Below, piece by piece: positions 34,966 to 47,200 of a stretch of DNA of 64,000 nt (positions are counted from its first letter, which is position 1; every line of letters begins with the position of its first letter). The translations under genes and the position numbers were made by a program. The notes under the pieces were generated by a model, which saw nothing but the letters and a program-made list of their open reading frames with translations, was not told where the DNA came from and made no database searches. The stretch is from Clavaria fumosa (Eukaryota; Basidiomycota; Agaricomycetes; Agaricales; Clavariaceae), in NCBI GenBank assembly GCA_951802425.1, contig OX637797.1:1860001-1924000 (forward strand). The letters run 5' to 3'.

Positions 34966-37900
34966 TTAGTTGAGGAAACTGGACTTAAGCTGGAACCGGT
35001 CGTAGAAGCCTCCGGCCACTGTCCTCCAGGAGCCAAGTGCCTGTGCTTTAATGTGACAAAGCTCTCGGAGTGCCACGTCCCACGGAAAGCGGCTCCATTT
35101 CAATGATGCGGTTGCGCGTTGACAGTCGTACAAATAGGCGTAGGATGCCGCGAGTCTCGCAATCTCTGCGCGACTGTAAAGTATGTCGGGGCTCGATGAT
35201 ATGCTTGCGAACTTCCTCGACAATATCCGCAGTGTGTCTTGTCGGGTTTCGATTGGGAGATCAGTGAAGGAACCAGAGCCTCTCCTTTTTGCTCGGTCCT
35301 GCCACATCCGATGTGTACTTTCAACGTGAGCGGCGATCTTAGCCAGGTCGCGAATTCTCCTGTCGATGCCTTCCGTCTCCATTTCTTGGCATGCTTGGTC
35401 TTGTGCTTCCTGCCAAGGAGCGATGAGGTCAGGATCGGCAACGTCGCAGCCCGCTTTGGGGATTATCCCAAAACACTTTTCAATCCTTTGCTGAATAGGC
35501 GTGGCACCATTCCTCGAATAATCGTAGAGGGTATCCATGACGAAGGGCCCGAGCTTGGGATGCCTTTTGAGTGTTGCAGCATTGTTTGCGTGCCGTGTCC
35601 GGTTTTTTCTCTCATCGGCAAATTCTTTCCACGCTGGAGGACGCTTATTCAACTCCTTCTCGTGCTTTTGAAGCACTTCAGGGCGGACCGTTAGGCCTGT
35701 TTTCGCACCGTCGAGGATTTTGCAGAACCTGAGATGAAAGCGTTAAAACATTGGTGATCATTGAGGAAAAGCATTACATATAGGCAAGCTCGATCGTTTT
35801 CGGATGCGAGTATCCATACTGGTAGACCGCATTTGTGTGGAAGTTCGAATACTTTCCGACCAACGTGGTGTCACGAATGGCACTGAGTGAGCACTTCTGC
35901 GTTTCTCGGATGCGCTGATCGATTGGTTCGTGGCGGGTTCGTTCCAGGAAAGACGACACGCCCTCGTTTACTTTTGAGAAATTTAATTGGAGCCCTTCTG
36001 GCTCATGAGAATATTTCAGATCTGCATTGACAAACGGCTTGACAACGCGAGGGTCCCAATAGGCAAAAACCTTGTCTCCGTCATAATCCCCTGAAATCTA
36101 ATTAATATTTGCACCATCAGAGAGATAAGACAAACCTCCAGCTAAAAGATCGGCAGGTCTGCGCATCCCTTGGATTGAGCATACGATGACATCGAGGTAA
36201 CGGTAGAGTTGGGGTTTTGTGACTGCCTTGAACTGCGTGGTTGTAATATTTCAAGGCCTATTATCCATATGTGAACAGTACACGTACGCTACGGACGTCT
36301 GTAGGAAGCTTGCAAGGAGTTCTTGTGAGCTGGGAGCGAGAGTTTGAGCTGTATGACTACAGACAGTTCTTCAAGTCTCATTGACTCACCAAAACATCGC
36401 CTTGGATACTATCGGTCTCGTACCCACCCTCCGTCATGAGATTGCGCCGCGACGATTTAATTTGTACTTCGTCAGGGCCCAGCACACCAAATGGATCTGC
36501 GTAGGTTGAATGTCAGATGACGCAAGCCAAGTACTCAATGAGATATTACCAGGGACGATCCAAGCCAGGCAAGACATCGGGAGATCAATCTTGAAGCACC
36601 TTAGCCGACTCTTGACGCATTTCTTGGTGAACTGCTTAAGCTTTTCTCGGAGGACAGCGCAGGTCCTTGGCGTGAAACCAGCATCAAGGAGCACCATGAC
36701 GGTTTCTTCCAGAGAGGATGGACATCCGCTTATTTCGTCAGTCCACCACGCAGTGGACCGCTGGGTGAGCAACGCGAGGTTGTCGTCTTCATTCTCATTG
36801 TCGTCATCGTTCTCCTCAACTTCAGGATTCTCATCACGTTCGCCAAATCCCCTGACGCGCGCTTCGCCAGAAGCCTCTCGGGCTAGTCTCGCCGACATTA
36901 CACTGCCATATCTTGCCGTATAGTACCACAACCTGTACATCGAGTCTTTTCCCTCCCAAGTGGTGAGATTGGTGACGACTTGTTCAAGTGCATCTCGAAG
37001 CAAATCAACGAAAAGTTCGCAAGGAACTTTATTTTCGGCCAGGCAAATAATAGTTTCCATAGAGAAGCGAGAGGGACTGCGCAGGTGGGAAGACCGAAGG
37101 ACGTCAATGACGGTCATTGCGGGGTCCAACGGGGAGGAGTAACGCGTCTTGATCAATGAGGGCCTAAGCCATACCTTAGGCTGATCCTCATTCTCATCAG
37201 GGTGCATTAGTAAAAGACCCTTCGGCGCAAGGTTCACAAGTGACAGCATGATTGACAAGAAAGAATATACCTTGGACCCACAGACGCGTACCTGAATCGC
37301 TGTTGGAAATTCGTCCCATTGAAATCTTGTCCGGAGCACTATGAGAATATTTCTTGACACATAGCCACAACCATCTGTCATATCAGAGTGATTTGGGGAA
37401 ACTGAGGCTGAGGTTAGATATAAAATATGGGAATTGGCCAAGGGATACACATACCAATGTCGGGGATCTCCAGTATATTTGATCCTGGTAGAGAACATCC
37501 GGGGACAGAATTGGAGAGACCCAACTGGAACCTTGAGACATATTTGGCCATTGGCTGGTGGATGAGTAGTTGAGAATTATAAGAAAAGCCAGGAGAAATG
37601 AAATAAGACCTGTTTCTGATTTTGAGACATGGGGTTGAACCACTCCATAAAATCGAGAATGGGCATTGGACCGTGAGGGCTAGCATTGCAGCACGGCTCA
37701 ATGACCTTGTCTTTCTCGAAGACTTCGTTTGTCCGAGCCATGAAGACTGTCTTATCTTTGAAGTAGAATGCGCGGTAGACACGCCCGAGCAGAATAAATG
37801 GGTGCGAGAAATACTCAATTAGATGGTCGCCACTTTCTGATACTTTGATCCTCAAGAGATGTGTCGATCCAAATCTCCTGGCAATTGTTGAGGAAGGGCC

Positions 37901-38726
37901 AAGTTCCGGAGAGTCGAGGATAATTCTATAGTTTTTCGCACTGTTCCGTGAGCCCTTCGGACTCTTCTCGTCCTCTACGAGATGACCTCGGAAGATGACT
38001 TTGCCCCCATACCAGTCCGGATCGTCGGGCGTGCCACCCCCGAGCCCTGCAAGCGGGTTGTGGGCCAGGTTTGCCTCTTCGAGATCTAGCTCTTTCCAAG
38101 GAGACTAGTGGGCTTATCAGTAACAGAGCAATAACCAGCTTGTGAACATTACCCTAGCTGCCATTTCTTTGGCAAATGCTTTACGAAGCAATGTTTCGTC
38201 TGGGGCCTGGCCCAGTCGCTGTAGAAGATGGGGCACCGCTTGGTGCGCTCGTTCCGCGTTAGTCCCTCGTAGATCGTCCAGCATATCAATGAGAATGTCG
38301 TCAAAACAAAAAGGAGAGGACGTTGAAGTGGCACGCGTCTGATTCGTTACCAGACGTGCAATTTCCCATTGCACACCAAAAGCAAGCTTTTTTGCCTCGA
38401 ACATCTTCTGGTGCAATGTTGAGTGGGCCTCCGGAATCTATGAGACAACTTACAAGGAGAACAGGCAACCAGCTTACAATTATTTTTGTTGGTAAGGGTG
38501 CAGGTTCAACTGCGAGCCGGAGCAGCTTCTGTGCAGGCTCATCCGCAGAAGCTGTTGATGGTGAATTGTCGAGATCTCGCTTGCCTAGAGAACTTGCTTC
38601 GGCAACTGGAGACGGGCAATCTGCCCATTGACTTGAAATGGAGAGTGTGTCAACTGTGCAGACAATAATTTGTATTAAAAACGGGAAAGATGGTAGTATT
38701 TTGGACTGACACCCATCATCCGACAT
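34966..38726 (-). CDS. RNA-dependent RNA polymerase (QDE-1/Rdp family) for RNA silencing
   Basis: Cellular RdRP that makes double-stranded RNA for quelling-type RNA interference. The start is the first ATG, at 38726. N-terminal and middle blocks: LDLEEANLAHNPLAGLGGG, FRGHLVEDE, FSHPFILLGRVYRAFYFK, and ARTNEVF. The catalytic core has MTDGCGYVSRNIL, FQWDEFPTAIQVRVCGSKG, LPTDVR, KPQLYRYLDVIVCSIQG, and the active-site loop ADLLAGG + DYDGDKVFAYWDPR. The DYDGD aspartates are at 36074-36088 and are intact. A strongly acidic insert (NPEVEENDDDNENEDDN) lies near 36800. C-terminal part: LVGKYSNFHTNAVYQYG to SSFLN. Many introns. Divergent from THOC3. Confidence 0.92.
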
Positions 38727-39104
38727 GGCGGTAAAAAGGGGCGAAACCAAATGGGGTACCAAAATTGAGAGCAGCACTGCCACTAAAAGCGCACGCTGCC
38801 GAGCTTCCTAGGAAGGTCACTGCCACTGAAAAACGTTGCGGCAGCCTACTGAGGAGGCGAGGATCCGGGAGAGTAAACCGGGTAAGTTAGATCTGAATGG
38901 ATGCTTGATCGAACCACGGCGAGAACGAGCGAGATATGGGTAGCAGAGATCCGGGATAAACTAGAGTCGCTGATCCCGGTTCCTCGCTAAGATGCACTGG
39001 CCGCAGGACGCGTCGAGCTTGAAGCTTGAAGTCGCGTTCTTTGATTTGATCCATCGATCGACGGGCGACCTTTTGACACGTGACTCTTCGTCGTAGTCCC
39101 CGCT
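38727..39104. promoter_or_regulatory. Divergent promoter between RdRP and THOC3
   Basis: No supported gene. It contains a CACGTG at 39077-39082 close to THOC3. The TTGATCGAACCACGG stretch resembles part of a tRNA T-loop, but no cloverleaf can be folded around it by eye. Confidence 0.55.
39077..39082. promoter_or_regulatory. CACGTG box upstream of THOC3
   Basis: GACACGTGAC, 22 bases upstream of the THOC3 ATG. Confidence 0.4.
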
Positions 39105-40555
39105 ATGTCTGGCGCAAACGGCAAGGACGAAGATGAAATCCAACCACCTCAGCCTCCACCTTCACCTCCTCCCTACGCAACATTCGCTGTGCGGGGCATC
39201 CACGTACTGACTCCGCTTTTGCCTTGACAAGCCACCCTGCTGATGTCTTGTGTAGCCCCCCACGTTCTCAGCGTTTCGACCGCGCGATGTACGCATTCCC
39301 TCACCTCAGGCCATGACCCATGTTGCCTGGAACTGTGATGGAAAGAAACTCGCCGCCGTTGGTATTGATAAAATCACACGATTATGGCCTCCGGATAAAA
39401 TCGTGCGTCGTCGTCTTCGTGTGACTATTAGCAGATCCTCAGCCATGGTTAGACCGAGCTGCGAGCTGCATCTTTGTTCTCGGGTGGGCACTCGGATGAA
39501 GTTGATTATGTTTCATGGAATCCCACCCATCCTGAGCTTTTTTGCACATCCAGCCAAAAGGACAGACGAATTTGCTTCTGGGATGCGCGACGTGAGTTTC
39601 ACTTGCTGACTTCTCTCTGGTGTTCGTTCCAATCATCTATGGTAGAAAGTCGTCACACGCAACAGTGTTCTCTGAAGGTTACGCCTACGCAGACCAGCTA
39701 TTCGCCTGACGGCAAATCGCTTCTTTATACTTCAACTGGTCATCAAATGTTTTTCTTGACATTCGGCAAGGAGAGCATGAGCGACACTGGCGCTGAGTCG
39801 TGGCATTACGCCGAGAGGGAAAGTGTGCGCAATTTCTCGCTGTCACGCCGTCGACGCATTTCGACAAATAACTTCTTCAGGTGACTGCCTCGACAGCGAT
39901 GTTCAATCATGCTGGCGATGGGGTCATTCTCACCCACCACTCCGAACACACTCTTCGGATAATGGACTTTCCATCACTCCAAATTCGTGAAAGCCCAGCA
40001 GCTCATGTCGGAGGCTGTGTGGCTGTTGCCTTAGATCCTCGAGGACGGCAAGTAATCAACTTGTTAACGAAGGTGTCTGACTGATGTTCGCTTTAGGTAT
40101 CTTGCATCTGGTGGTTTTGATTCGATCGTCAATTTGTTCGAACTTTCCGAATGGATATGTGCTCGGACTATCACAGTATGCGAGTGAGTTTCATCTTCGT
40201 TCAAGATGAAGAACTGACTTTGCGACCGAGTACCTTGACACAGCAACGCAATTAATGCTCTCAGCTTCTCTCACGACGGGGAATACCTAGCAATTGCCAA
40301 CACAGGATCGTACATAGACATCGTCAGTGCTTCAAATGTGTCATCATATCCCCTTTCTCAGACTCATTGGCCTCGTAGTGCGCCACGGAAACAGGTTTTC
40401 CTTTACATCGCATCCCGGCCCTTGCGCCGTCTCCCACTGTCGCCTGGCATCCATCGAAGTATGTCGTTGCGTACTGTGGCCAGACAAAGGCACGAGAAGG
40501 TCTAGCTCCCCCTGTTGCTGTGATCAGCATGTTTGGTCCTGGAATGTCCGAGTGA
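39105..40555 (+). CDS. THOC3: THO/TREX complex subunit 3 (WD40 protein, Tex1/THOC3)
   Basis: Subunit of the THO complex that couples transcription to mRNA export. The start at 39105 gives MSGANGKDEDEIQPPQPPPS. WD40 repeats follow across short introns: MTHVAWNCDGKKLAAVGIDK, LFSGGHSDEVDYVSWNPTHP, FCTSSQKDRRICFWDAR, SLKVTPTQTSYSPDGKSLLY, VAVALDPRGRYLASGGFDSI, and ALSFSHDGEYLAIANTGSYI. The C-terminal block reads TVAWHPSKYVVAYCG. It ends VISMFGPGMSE. The splice at about 39400-39456 joins PPDKI to TELRAASLFSGG. The sequence matches the THOC3 family more closely than generic WD40 proteins. Confidence 0.88.
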
Positions 40556-40809
40556 AAAGTCACACAATATGCTGCTCACAAGCCATCTGTCATCACGAAT
40601 GATTTCAGATGTTTCGTCGAAGAAAAAATCATCCGCGCAGATACGTGATCGCTTGTGGATACTTCATTAAAGTACTTCGTGGAAGTACGGCAGCCGATGA
40701 TGTAATTACAATGCCACCCTCTCTGAGACCGAGTAGCAGTTGCATTTATCACTCGGCCATGACAAGCCACACGGACCACGAGAAATCCGGTTGGATCGCA
40801 ACCCGTCTA

Positions 40810-43253
40810 CTACCGTGAGAGGGGCACATAGGCAGGACTTATGCTCATGCCCCCGAACGAATCTAAGCCAGAATCAGCCTGGTCCTCCAAAGGTATACCC
40901 AGCCGGTGAGCCTCCAGAGTAGAGACGTCTTGCTCGTCCCCTTCTCCCTCATCGTAGCTCTCGTCGTCTTCCTCGTCGTCTTCCTCGCCGCAATCTATAG
41001 CAACAGTAGACCACTCCCTATATATGTTTTGGATGTACGAACTGGACTTGGGCAGCTTGTAAGGGTCAAACGGAAAAAATGAGTGTAGCTCTGGGTTGAT
41101 CGCTTTGCCTAGTATGGCGGGGTGCACCGGGGTGTTCGGCTTGTGTTGACTGTCAGTGACATCACCTGTATGACTCTTATTGTAATCCGACCGACGGTTC
41201 GCTTCTATGATGGAGTAACAATAGAGGAAATCGGTCCTCTGCGCGACCCGAGCGAATTGCAGCACGACATTGGACGAGCAGACCTGCACAAAGGGGTCAG
41301 CAATGCCTATCTATCTACGATATCGAGATACACGGTACCTTGAGAGGGTTCAACGAAGACGTCACAGCGCGTTGCAACACGCCGAGCTCTACCATCCATG
41401 TCCTTTTGAAGCAAGGGCCCACGAGTACCTCGTCCTCGTCCTCGTGCTCGTCCAGCATGTCTCGCCAGCGGAAACAGAATATCAACAGCGTGGCTTGGGC
41501 AACGGCGTAGAATACGCTGTGGTGCGCATGACCGGGCATGGAACACCCTATTTGGACGAGCAGATCGAATGCGTCCAGGTGGGTCTTGAGAAAGTTGCAC
41601 AAGACACTCATGACTCTGCGCGCGCTTTCGCGATCCACGAATTGGGCTCTGCTGATGTAGCTCGCGATATAGCTGGCGGCGGCAGCACGGGTCACCACCG
41701 CCTGATCTTGCTCCAGCAAAGCCTTAGAGACAAGGAAACCTTGGAAAAGGTCTGTATACTCCGGGTCGAGCGAGGAGTACCAGAAAACGAGAAATTGCGT
41801 GTAGCGAGAATTGAAGGTGCGGATGATGGTGTTGTCGAAGATGGAGAGGAGTATGTGGAATTGTGAGTGGCGTATCGATTGTATTTGTTCGTTGGATAGA
41901 GGAACGGGAGATGCCAATTGAGGATCATCTATGCAGAGAAAAGGGTCGATATTTGAGGACGGTAGCACCTCCTGCCGCACATGGATGCGATTGAAATGGT
42001 CGAATAAGACCTTGAGCACTGCATCGAGCTTCTTGACCATATCTTGGATATGTCGCAAATTTGACGGTATGTCAGCGACTTCACTGTCATCATCCATAGC
42101 TTCGGCATCGGATGATATATCGCTCAAACGATCTTCACCTCCGCCTTCACTATCCGACTCTGAATCAGAGCCATTTGCATCCTGGCCCACCAGGGCGTCG
42201 AAAGGGTCAATGTCAAAAATTCCCTCATGATTTTGCGCGGACATTATATCGTCCAACTCCTCCGTTTCGGCTTGTATTTCCACCTGGAACATGTTGTTAA
42301 AAGTGTAACACATTAGACAATTTCGGTTCGTACATCTATTTGGATGACTCGATCTATAGTGGTCGCCAATATGCGTTCTGCGATCTCAGGGCAGTAATCT
42401 GTAACCCGGAGCAGATTGCGGATATAAGTTGTTTGAGCGATCTGCTGCTGCCGTTTGTGCGGAAAATGACGTATGAGGAACGGTTGCAAGGTGGATGGGA
42501 GGGTCGGAATGAGGGTTAGAAGGTGGCACAGCAGATAATGCTGACGGTCATATACGAGGCCGCGAGTGAGTGGGCTCGATGAGCTTTCAGGTTGGTTGGC
42601 ATCGAGGACCTGGAGCCCGTATTCTACGCACGAGTTCAGTGTGAATGACATAACTCTGACGAATATGGAGCGCACGATATGTGAATCCCTGGGCGATGTT
42701 GTTAAGCACGAGAGAAAGATACTCTGGCTTTGCGCTCAGGAGCATCCCAACGAACATAGTGTAAGACTTTACAAAGGAGTTGTCCATTGTCGTCCACGCC
42801 ATATTCACAATTGCTTCGACGAGCGGCGCATGGCACCGTTCCAGCCTCGACAGTACGTGGGAGAGGGCGAGCAGCCAGAGACGGAGTTGTTGGGATAGGG
42901 AAATCCGGCTGTCCACCTTGCGATTGGGATTAAATTGATCGACGAGTTCGTTGAACGGCTCAGAAACTCCCTACGTATTAATGGATCAGTCGCGTGCTTT
43001 CCCAATAACGATTGTTTTGTCGCACATTCGAAAGTTGTTCCAGAGAGTTAACCACGAACGCAAGGTACATGTCCTTCTGGTATTTTTCATCTTGTCTGAC
43101 GCGTGGACTTGAGGCCATGAGGCGCAATGGCTTTTTGGAGGAGCGCTTTGGGGTGTTGTCGAGAGAGTGCTCTGTGAAACGAGAAGGAGGAGGGCAAGGA
43201 CGCGTTCTGGGTGCTCTTTGATTAAACTGCAGAATACGTGAGTGGGGGTCCAT
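40810..43253 (-). CDS. RRN3: RNA polymerase I-specific initiation factor RRN3 (TIF-IA)
   Basis: HEAT-repeat factor that brings Pol I to rDNA promoters and links ribosome synthesis to growth. The start at 43253 gives MDPHSRILQFNQRAPRTRP. Then QKDMYLAFVVNSLEQLSN, FNELVDQFNP, LVEAIVNMAWTTMDNSFVKS and TYIRNLLRVTDYCPEIAERI. An acidic segment (SDSESDSEGGGEDRLSDISS) follows, then SRYTQFLVFWYSSLDPEYTD and RAAAASYIASYISRAQFVD. Near the C-terminus is SYIQNIYREWSTVA, a strong RRN3 signature, followed by an acidic stretch. The C-terminus has further Glu/Asp runs (EEDDEEDDESYDEGEGDEQD). Shares a 101-bp promoter with NDUFB9. Confidence 0.92.
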
Positions 43254-43354
43254 GTCGCATGGACAGAAGTGCTCGTCGACCTCGATGGCGACGACGACAG
43301 CAACGACAAGCAACGACAGGAGATTTTTGACCGGATTATGTAAGTCACCCATCC

Positions 43355-43890
43355 ATGTCGGCTTTCACCTCCGCTCACAGGCTCTACGTGAAGTCTCTTT
43401 ATAAACGATATCTCAAGAATGCATTAGACTGGACAGTCAGAAGAGACCTGTGGAGATACCAAGCCATTCAGATAAGAGCCGAATTCGAGAGGAATAGGTA
43501 ACTGCAATGCACGTAGGTGCTGTGTCGTTGTTTCACTTGCGCAGGAACGTGCACGACCCCAGAGAATTGGCCGTTATCTTAGCCAAGGCGGAGGCAGGTC
43601 TAGAGTCCCAGAGACATCCAGATCCGTACATAAGTGAGTTCCTTGCCGTTGTTTCATTTTAGTATGTATCTCACATTCTGGCAGCACCGCTCTTCCCTGG
43701 TGGAACGAAATGGTACGTCACAGACCCGTGTATGGCACCATTATGACTGACCGCAGAGTGTCAACGTTACACAGGGAGAGGAATATTCCTGTATGTAGCC
43801 ACTCGCTCGCTATCACGACGTTTCTCAACATCTTAATAGCCGAAGTTGGGTCCGCCTGTCGACCACGAATCCCACGCGCAAGGCCACTAG
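43355..43890 (+). CDS. NDUFB9: NADH-ubiquinone oxidoreductase B22 subunit (LYR family)
   Basis: Accessory subunit of mitochondrial complex I (B22/NDUFB9), inner membrane. The start at 43355 reads MSAFTSAHRLYVKSLYKRYL, the fungal B22 N-terminus with its LYR-type motif. NALDWTVRRDLWRYQAIQIR, EFERNR + NVHDPRELAVILAKAE and HPDPYI + TPLFPGGTKW follow. A 16-nt exon (43775-43790) supplies ERNIP between introns; the last exon gives PKLGPPVDHESHAQGH. It is short (about 110 residues), as in other fungi. No classical cleavable presequence, also usual. Complete. Confidence 0.92.
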
Positions 43891-44235
43891 CCGAGCCCAG
43901 CGAGATCAACGCACATGTTATGGGACCTACTCGGGGTGCATACATTTAGCTAGTTCATTACACGCCTGAGCCGAATTCCAATGTATACCGAGACTGTAGG
44001 TTATGGAGTGACTAGACATCTTATAATGGTGCGAATCTCACCCGAAGTACTTACTGAGGGCCCTGCTCGTCTATGTAGAGCGTGGTAGTACCAGCTATTT
44101 TTTTGACTGGTATGGAGGAGGAGGAGTATCACCCCCAAAGGAAATAGAGTAGCACCACGTGACCGAGAACCGATCAAAGCAATGCGCCTCATCCCCAAGA
44201 GGACGACACGCCTCGGTCTTCTTCCCCCATCATCG
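43891..44235. other. Intergenic region between NDUFB9 and lipin
   Basis: Tandem promoter of the lipin gene, no coding sequence seen. It contains CACGTG at 44156-44161, 74 bases before the lipin ATG. Confidence 0.6.
44156..44161. promoter_or_regulatory. CACGTG box upstream of lipin
   Basis: CCACGTGACC, 74 bases upstream of the lipin start. In yeasts, bHLH factors (Ino2/Ino4) bind CANNTG elements at lipid genes, so this site is a good candidate; binding is inferred. Confidence 0.45.
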
Positions 44236-47200
44236 ATGAACTACCTGAGAGGCGCTGTAAATGCAATCAGCGCTCCCTATCAATACTACAAGGACATCAA
44301 CCCGTCCACCCTCACTGGTGCCATTGATGTCATAGTCGTCACGCTCCCCACAGAGACTGGAGAAACGGAGCTCGCGTGTACCCCGTTCCATGTTCGCTTC
44401 GGTAAATTGCAAGTCCTCAGACCGAGCGACAAGAAGGTAATTTTATTATTCTTAGAGTTTTAGTTACTCAGATGACGACCGCGATAGGTCAATGTATCCG
44501 TGAATGGCCAGCCAATTCCGTTTAACATGAAGATTGGGGAAGCGGGAGAGGCTTTCTTCGTCTTCGAAACCGAGGGTGATGTTCCGGAGGAGTTCATGAC
44601 AAGCCCCATCCTCCAAGCCACTCGCCCGGATGAGGACAGCAATGCGAGTTCATGGGTTGGCTCATCCGGAGCTGCGCCGGTTGAAAGTGGAAGCACCACT
44701 GTCCATGTCAACGAGACGGCAGGAGGGACGGCCGATAATCAGGAGCCAGATTTTTTGGACTTGGATGCTTCACCGTCTACCTCGCCCAATCACGCACCCC
44801 AGGAAGGCACAGAACATCCCCCTGCATCCCTGCCCGAATCAACGCTGTCGCTTTCACCACCAGCACTGGCAATGTCAACCCCACCTCACCAGGGAGTGGA
44901 AAGGGATCACACCGGAGTTGACATTCCTGCTGCTCAAATTGATATAGCTACGGAGTCTATGGTGAAACGAGGACCCCTTCCGAGGGTGATGTACACCGAC
45001 GGTACGTAATTGTGTCAATCACATCAAAAACGAGTCTTGAGCATTTTTTGAAAGATATTGCAATTGATGCTACCGGATATCATCCTAGTCAGCTTCAGGA
45101 ACGCGGGCCGTCACGTAATTTATCTGCTAGCTTGGGGACTACCCGTTGCGTCGTTTGCCTTCCCACTCAGATGAAAGCTCATTCCGTATTCTGCATATAG
45201 GCTCTCCTAGCCCTGATAGACGGACTAGCCGTTCGTCTTCTCGGTTACGTCGACAGCATAACCTCAAGCTGACGCCAAGCGTCCCCGTCCCATTCCCGAT
45301 TGTTCGCGCAACGTCTGAACCTCCTCTAGACACTGGCTTGGAAAATGAACAAGCACGTCCCAGAGTGGATGATCCGCCCGCGGATGAGTATTCATGGGAG
45401 TGGGGAGCGTTCCCCCACCGCTCCCAAGCTGGCCACGCAGGTAAAGATGCTCAGTGGGCTAACGCCGGAAGCAGAATCAGAACTACGGTCCTCTCTGATG
45501 CGGGGCACGAGCTGGACACCGCTTCGCGTTTCCGAGGCCGTAGCGACAACGACGCCATCGATTTGGAGCACCACCGGAGTCACAGCGTACCCCCCGCTTT
45601 AGAAGGGAGCCCAGTATCTAAACGGAGGGGCAACACGGCTACAGGCGAGAGTAATGCGGATAGGCGCGGGGCCGTAAATGAAATTTCGTCGCTCATCCAT
45701 GATGGTCGCGAAAGTGGCCGTACCGCTCAAGGTATCAACTCATCGAGAGATACCTCGTGTGATTTCGGTGTAGGTGGCAAGCTATTCGCAAGCCACGAAG
45801 ATTCAACGAAATTCGGTCTTGCCATCGAAGGACGGGCAATGACATTCGAGCTGAGTGTTATCGAGTCGATCGAGGGAGACATATTCAGCGGCCGGGACGA
45901 GGTCGAGGTCGAGCGGTTGTTCGACGCTGGCAAGATCGACTTCAGTCTTTTTCTGGAAGACGAAAGCGTCATCGCGAATGAACATCTAGTCATCCGATGG
46001 GCCGGTGGCCAGTGAGTGTCTCGTCAATTGAAATCACAAAATCGAAGATCACGGAGTCCGTATTCCACTAGGTATATCGATCGTAGTGATAACTCGCCAC
46101 TCATGAATGCTTTGTCCTTGTGGCGTGACACAGTCATTTACCGTGGCATCAATGAGGTCCTATCGCCCGAGCCACTCTCCTCTGCATCGCCCCCTCCCCT
46201 TTCAGACGACGAGGACGGCCAAACCGAGAAGGACTCGGGTGATGACGAGAATCCGGCCATTACCATTTCCCGGGCCCATTCTGAGCCCCCAGAGCCTTCG
46301 CCCGTCACGAGGAAACCCACTTCTTCCTCTTGGGTACGGTGGTGGACTCGTAGCCGAAGCAATAGAGACAAGGAGATGAATAAGCTGCCAGGGACTAAGT
46401 CGTCTACTATTCAGCCTTTGCCCTCTGTTTCTCCCGACGAGGCATGTCCCTGTTACCGTCAATTTCTGTAATGAGCGCTCAATGTCTGCACAGGCCGAGG
46501 AGACCAAGGCCGAGAGTGACCGTATCTCTCCTGCCCAGTCCAACGTCGGCTCTTCTGTTACCAGTGGCGCTGCAGATACGAATTTACAATCAACGGCCGT
46601 CCCAAAGAAGAAGTATGCCAAGACTCTTCGACTCACCTCTGATCAGCTTGTGCGGTCTGCCGAATCTGCGTTTCGCTTTGACGTTGCTCATGGCTTTCTT
46701 TACAGAAAGTACTCAATCTCAAACATGGTGCAAATCGTATCACCTTCTCACTCTCCGCCACTGGCGCAGTTGCATGCACCGCCCGCATCTTCGTCTGGGA
46801 CTCGTTAGATCAGATCGTCGTGTCCGATATCGACGGCACAATCACCAAGTGTGCCCCTTCTCCTCTCTTATTCGTTTGCCATACCAAACGTTTATCATTA
46901 GGTCCGATGGTCTTGGCCATGTCTTCGCAATGATCGGACGAGATTGGACTCATTCTGGGGTCGCCAAACTGTACACGGATATCACCCGCAACGGATACAA
47001 AATCATGTATTTGACCTCACGTGCCATCGGCCAGGCCGACTCGACGAGAGACTATCTTCGGAACATCAAGCAAGATGATTACCAGCTCCCAGAAGGACCT
47101 GTCATTATGAGCCCGGACAGATTGATGGCGTCCTTGCATCGGTGAGATATCAACTCTCCCTACTCTTCGAGGTCCACAAAGCTCACTCTTGTCATAGAGA

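Noticed and set aside
38880..38990. Possible tRNA around a TCGAACC-like stretch
   Set aside because: Acceptor, D and anticodon arms cannot be paired by eye; the resemblance is limited to one arm.
43282..43350. An earlier ATG (MATTTATTSNDRRF) as the NDUFB9 start
   Set aside because: Its frame does not join the conserved LYVKSLYKRYL with a normal donor; the ATG at 43355 gives the family N-terminus without an intron.
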